Program-made: the position numbers and the translations under genes | Notes under the pieces: generated by a model | Databases searched by the model: none | Told to the model about the DNA's origin: nothing | The model's input: the letters and a program-made list of their open reading frames with translations, nothing else | Shown: in pieces, positions 62,590 through 64,000 of the stretch | Position numbering within the stretch: position 1 is the first letter of the stretch | How the letters are laid out: every line of letters begins with the position of its first letter | NCBI RefSeq assembly: GCF_000003855.2 | Contig: NW_003101653.1 | Location: 529,179-593,178, forward strand | DNA: 64,000 nt | Source: Blastomyces gilchristii SLH14081 | Taxonomy: Eukaryota; Ascomycota; Eurotiomycetes; Onygenales; Ajellomycetaceae | Direction of reading: 5' to 3'

Positions 62590-63385
62590 TGTGATTCTGC
62601 AGATCATCAAGGCACGTGAGCACTGTCACAGATTGAAGAGAGAGAAGAAGAAAGTGTTTAAGTAAGAAGAGACAGATCATAAGACATATTATGATATCTT
62701 GAAGAGACTCTGTAAGAGAGTAGAATAATAATGATTTTAAGTAACACTTCTGATAGATTTAGACTGAACTAAGTATAGAAATAATGCAGATGACATCATC
62801 TGTGAGAGATTGAAGAAGAAGATAGTGAAGAGTCTTATACAGCAGTGATAAGACCAGGAGAAGTTCTGAGAATGATTTGAGACTAAGATGAAGAGAGAGA
62901 GAGAGAAGAAGAGTATTACTATAAATAAGTAATAATAGAAGAAGATTAAGAGAATGTTGAAGTAGAAGATAAAGAAGTCAAAACTAGTAAGTTTTTTATT
63001 TATTGAGAGATAATGATTTTTAATAATACTTCTATTCTCTAATTGATTAGCAGGAGCTGGCAGAGAAGAAGAGAATTGAGGCCTTGTTCAGGTCTTGAAT
63101 GTGCTCTATAATTCAGAACATTGAGAAGACAGCCCTGCTCTCTGAGCATGTCAATCTGCTTATCACTGAGATGGAACCTGAGACAGCAGATCAGAAAATA
63201 CAGGATTTTAAGACATAGATTGATCTGGCTGAGAGAGAGCAGCAGAAACCCTTCTCTGAGAAGGCAGTGAAGAGAGATTTTAAGATGATCATCATCTCAG
63301 ATGAGAAGAAGAAGAAGAAGAAGAAGAATGAGAAGTGAATTATGAAGAATGATAAGAAGAATGAGAAAGAGAAGAAGTAGATTTT
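62590..63385 (+). pseudogene. Degraded spliced coding remnant, unknown family
   Basis: The plus-strand frame 63053-63340 reads 'ELAEKKRIEALFRS', 'NIEKTALLSEHVNLLITEM', 'IDLAEREQQKPFSEKAVKRD', then a Lys-rich end encoded by a GAA/AAG microsatellite near 63305-63330. TGA and TAG in the frame both sit where Trp or Gln codons would be expected. Directly before it, GTAAGT at 62989 and TAG at 63050-63052 outline a 64-bp intron. Charged helical sequence continues upstream of that. I do not recognise the protein. It could be a transposon ORF or a captured gene caught in the mutated block. Confidence 0.45.
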
Positions 63386-64000
63386 TTTCTTTTTATATTA
63401 GGTTAGTTATAAGTTTAAGTTTTTAATTATTAATAATTAAAATTGATTTTGAGTTTTCAAAAATTATTGTACAAGTTTGTAATCAAGTCAGAAATGATAT
63501 ATATATATATATATATTTAACTATCATGATTAACAAATCACTATAATGTATAAGTATCAACATTTTTTCAACATTGATATTCACAATATTAATATATTTT
63601 TAATAATATTATCTGATAATGCAATTTAATAACACTCTCTTTCACAATATTAATATATTTCAAGAAATATGACAGAGATTAATCAAGATTATTTATTTAC
63701 TTTTATACATTAATGATATTCAATCTGAGTTAGTACTAAAATTATAACTAAGCTAAGAAACAAGATTATTTTCTCTTATATTAATTCTTCTTACACACAT
63801 CAGTAATCAGTTATTGAAAATAAATTATCATCTTTCTTAAATTATTATTATATCTTCTGAATTCACTTCTTTCACTTCTTTTACTTCTATTGAAGATTTA
63901 TAAACTCTTCAAGAAATCACTGTGAATCACAAAGTCTATATTATTTAGAATTCAATACAGAATACTCTCTTTCAATCATGATAAATAATCACTTCATTCT
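63386..64000. other. AT-rich block to window end
   Basis: No coding was recognised. It includes a (TA)n run at about 63498-63516 and repeated ATATTAATATATTT words near 63588 and 63646. It is probably another mutated element continuing beyond the window. Confidence 0.4.

Noticed and set aside
62404..62619. His/Tyr-rich ORF
   Set aside because: It is encoded by a CAT/ATT microsatellite with no sign of selection on protein.

Overview
The window looks like part of a filamentous ascomycete chromosome, most likely an onygenalean dimorphic fungus of the Ajellomycetaceae type (Blastomyces or a relative). This is inferred from short fungal introns, the gene complement and the bimodal base composition; it was not confirmed by database search. 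A gene island of ordinary composition (about 2.9-31.3 kb) sits between very AT-rich blocks (1-2.9 kb and 31.3-64 kb). In the AT-rich blocks CpG is almost absent, and old transposons are full of transition mutations, as expected from repeat-induced point mutation (RIP).

The gene island holds, in order: GPI18 (GPI-anchor mannosyltransferase II), BLM10 (proteasome activator), the V-ATPase a subunit (VPH1 type), a WD-like pseudogene, a short-chain dehydrogenase, a large uncharacterised coiled-coil protein with an 8-nt coding first exon, AHA1 (Hsp90 co-chaperone) and, convergent to it, a secreted alpha-amylase with nine exons. All exon boundaries given were deduced by hand from frame continuity and splice signals. 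These genes are housekeeping functions with no evident operon or cluster logic.

The right AT-rich block can be resolved into nested insertions. A Fot1/pogo-like DNA transposon (31.7-33.6 kb) lies beside a Ty3/gypsy element on the minus strand (33681-49939) that has short 167-bp LTRs. That element is interrupted by a complete 7.67-kb LINE with a perfect 13-bp target duplication and by a 5'-truncated inverted copy of the same LINE with its own 13-bp duplication. After an unresolved AT-rich stretch comes a second gypsy family on the minus strand (52768-60754, 335-bp LTRs). This one is interrupted by a 374-bp tRNA-derived SINE (57625-57998) with A and B boxes, an (AAT)n tail and a 14-bp target duplication. 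The left block (1-2.9 kb) is the 3' part of a third, chromodomain-bearing gypsy element on the plus strand.

The most interesting signal is the SINE. It has escaped the mutation that destroyed its host element, and its last ~41 bp plus AAT tail resemble the 3' end of the LINE in the same window, which suggests a SINE/LINE partnership. The LINE 5' region, part of one LTR and the SINE are small islands of unmutated DNA. They offer a view of which sequences RIP does and does not reach.
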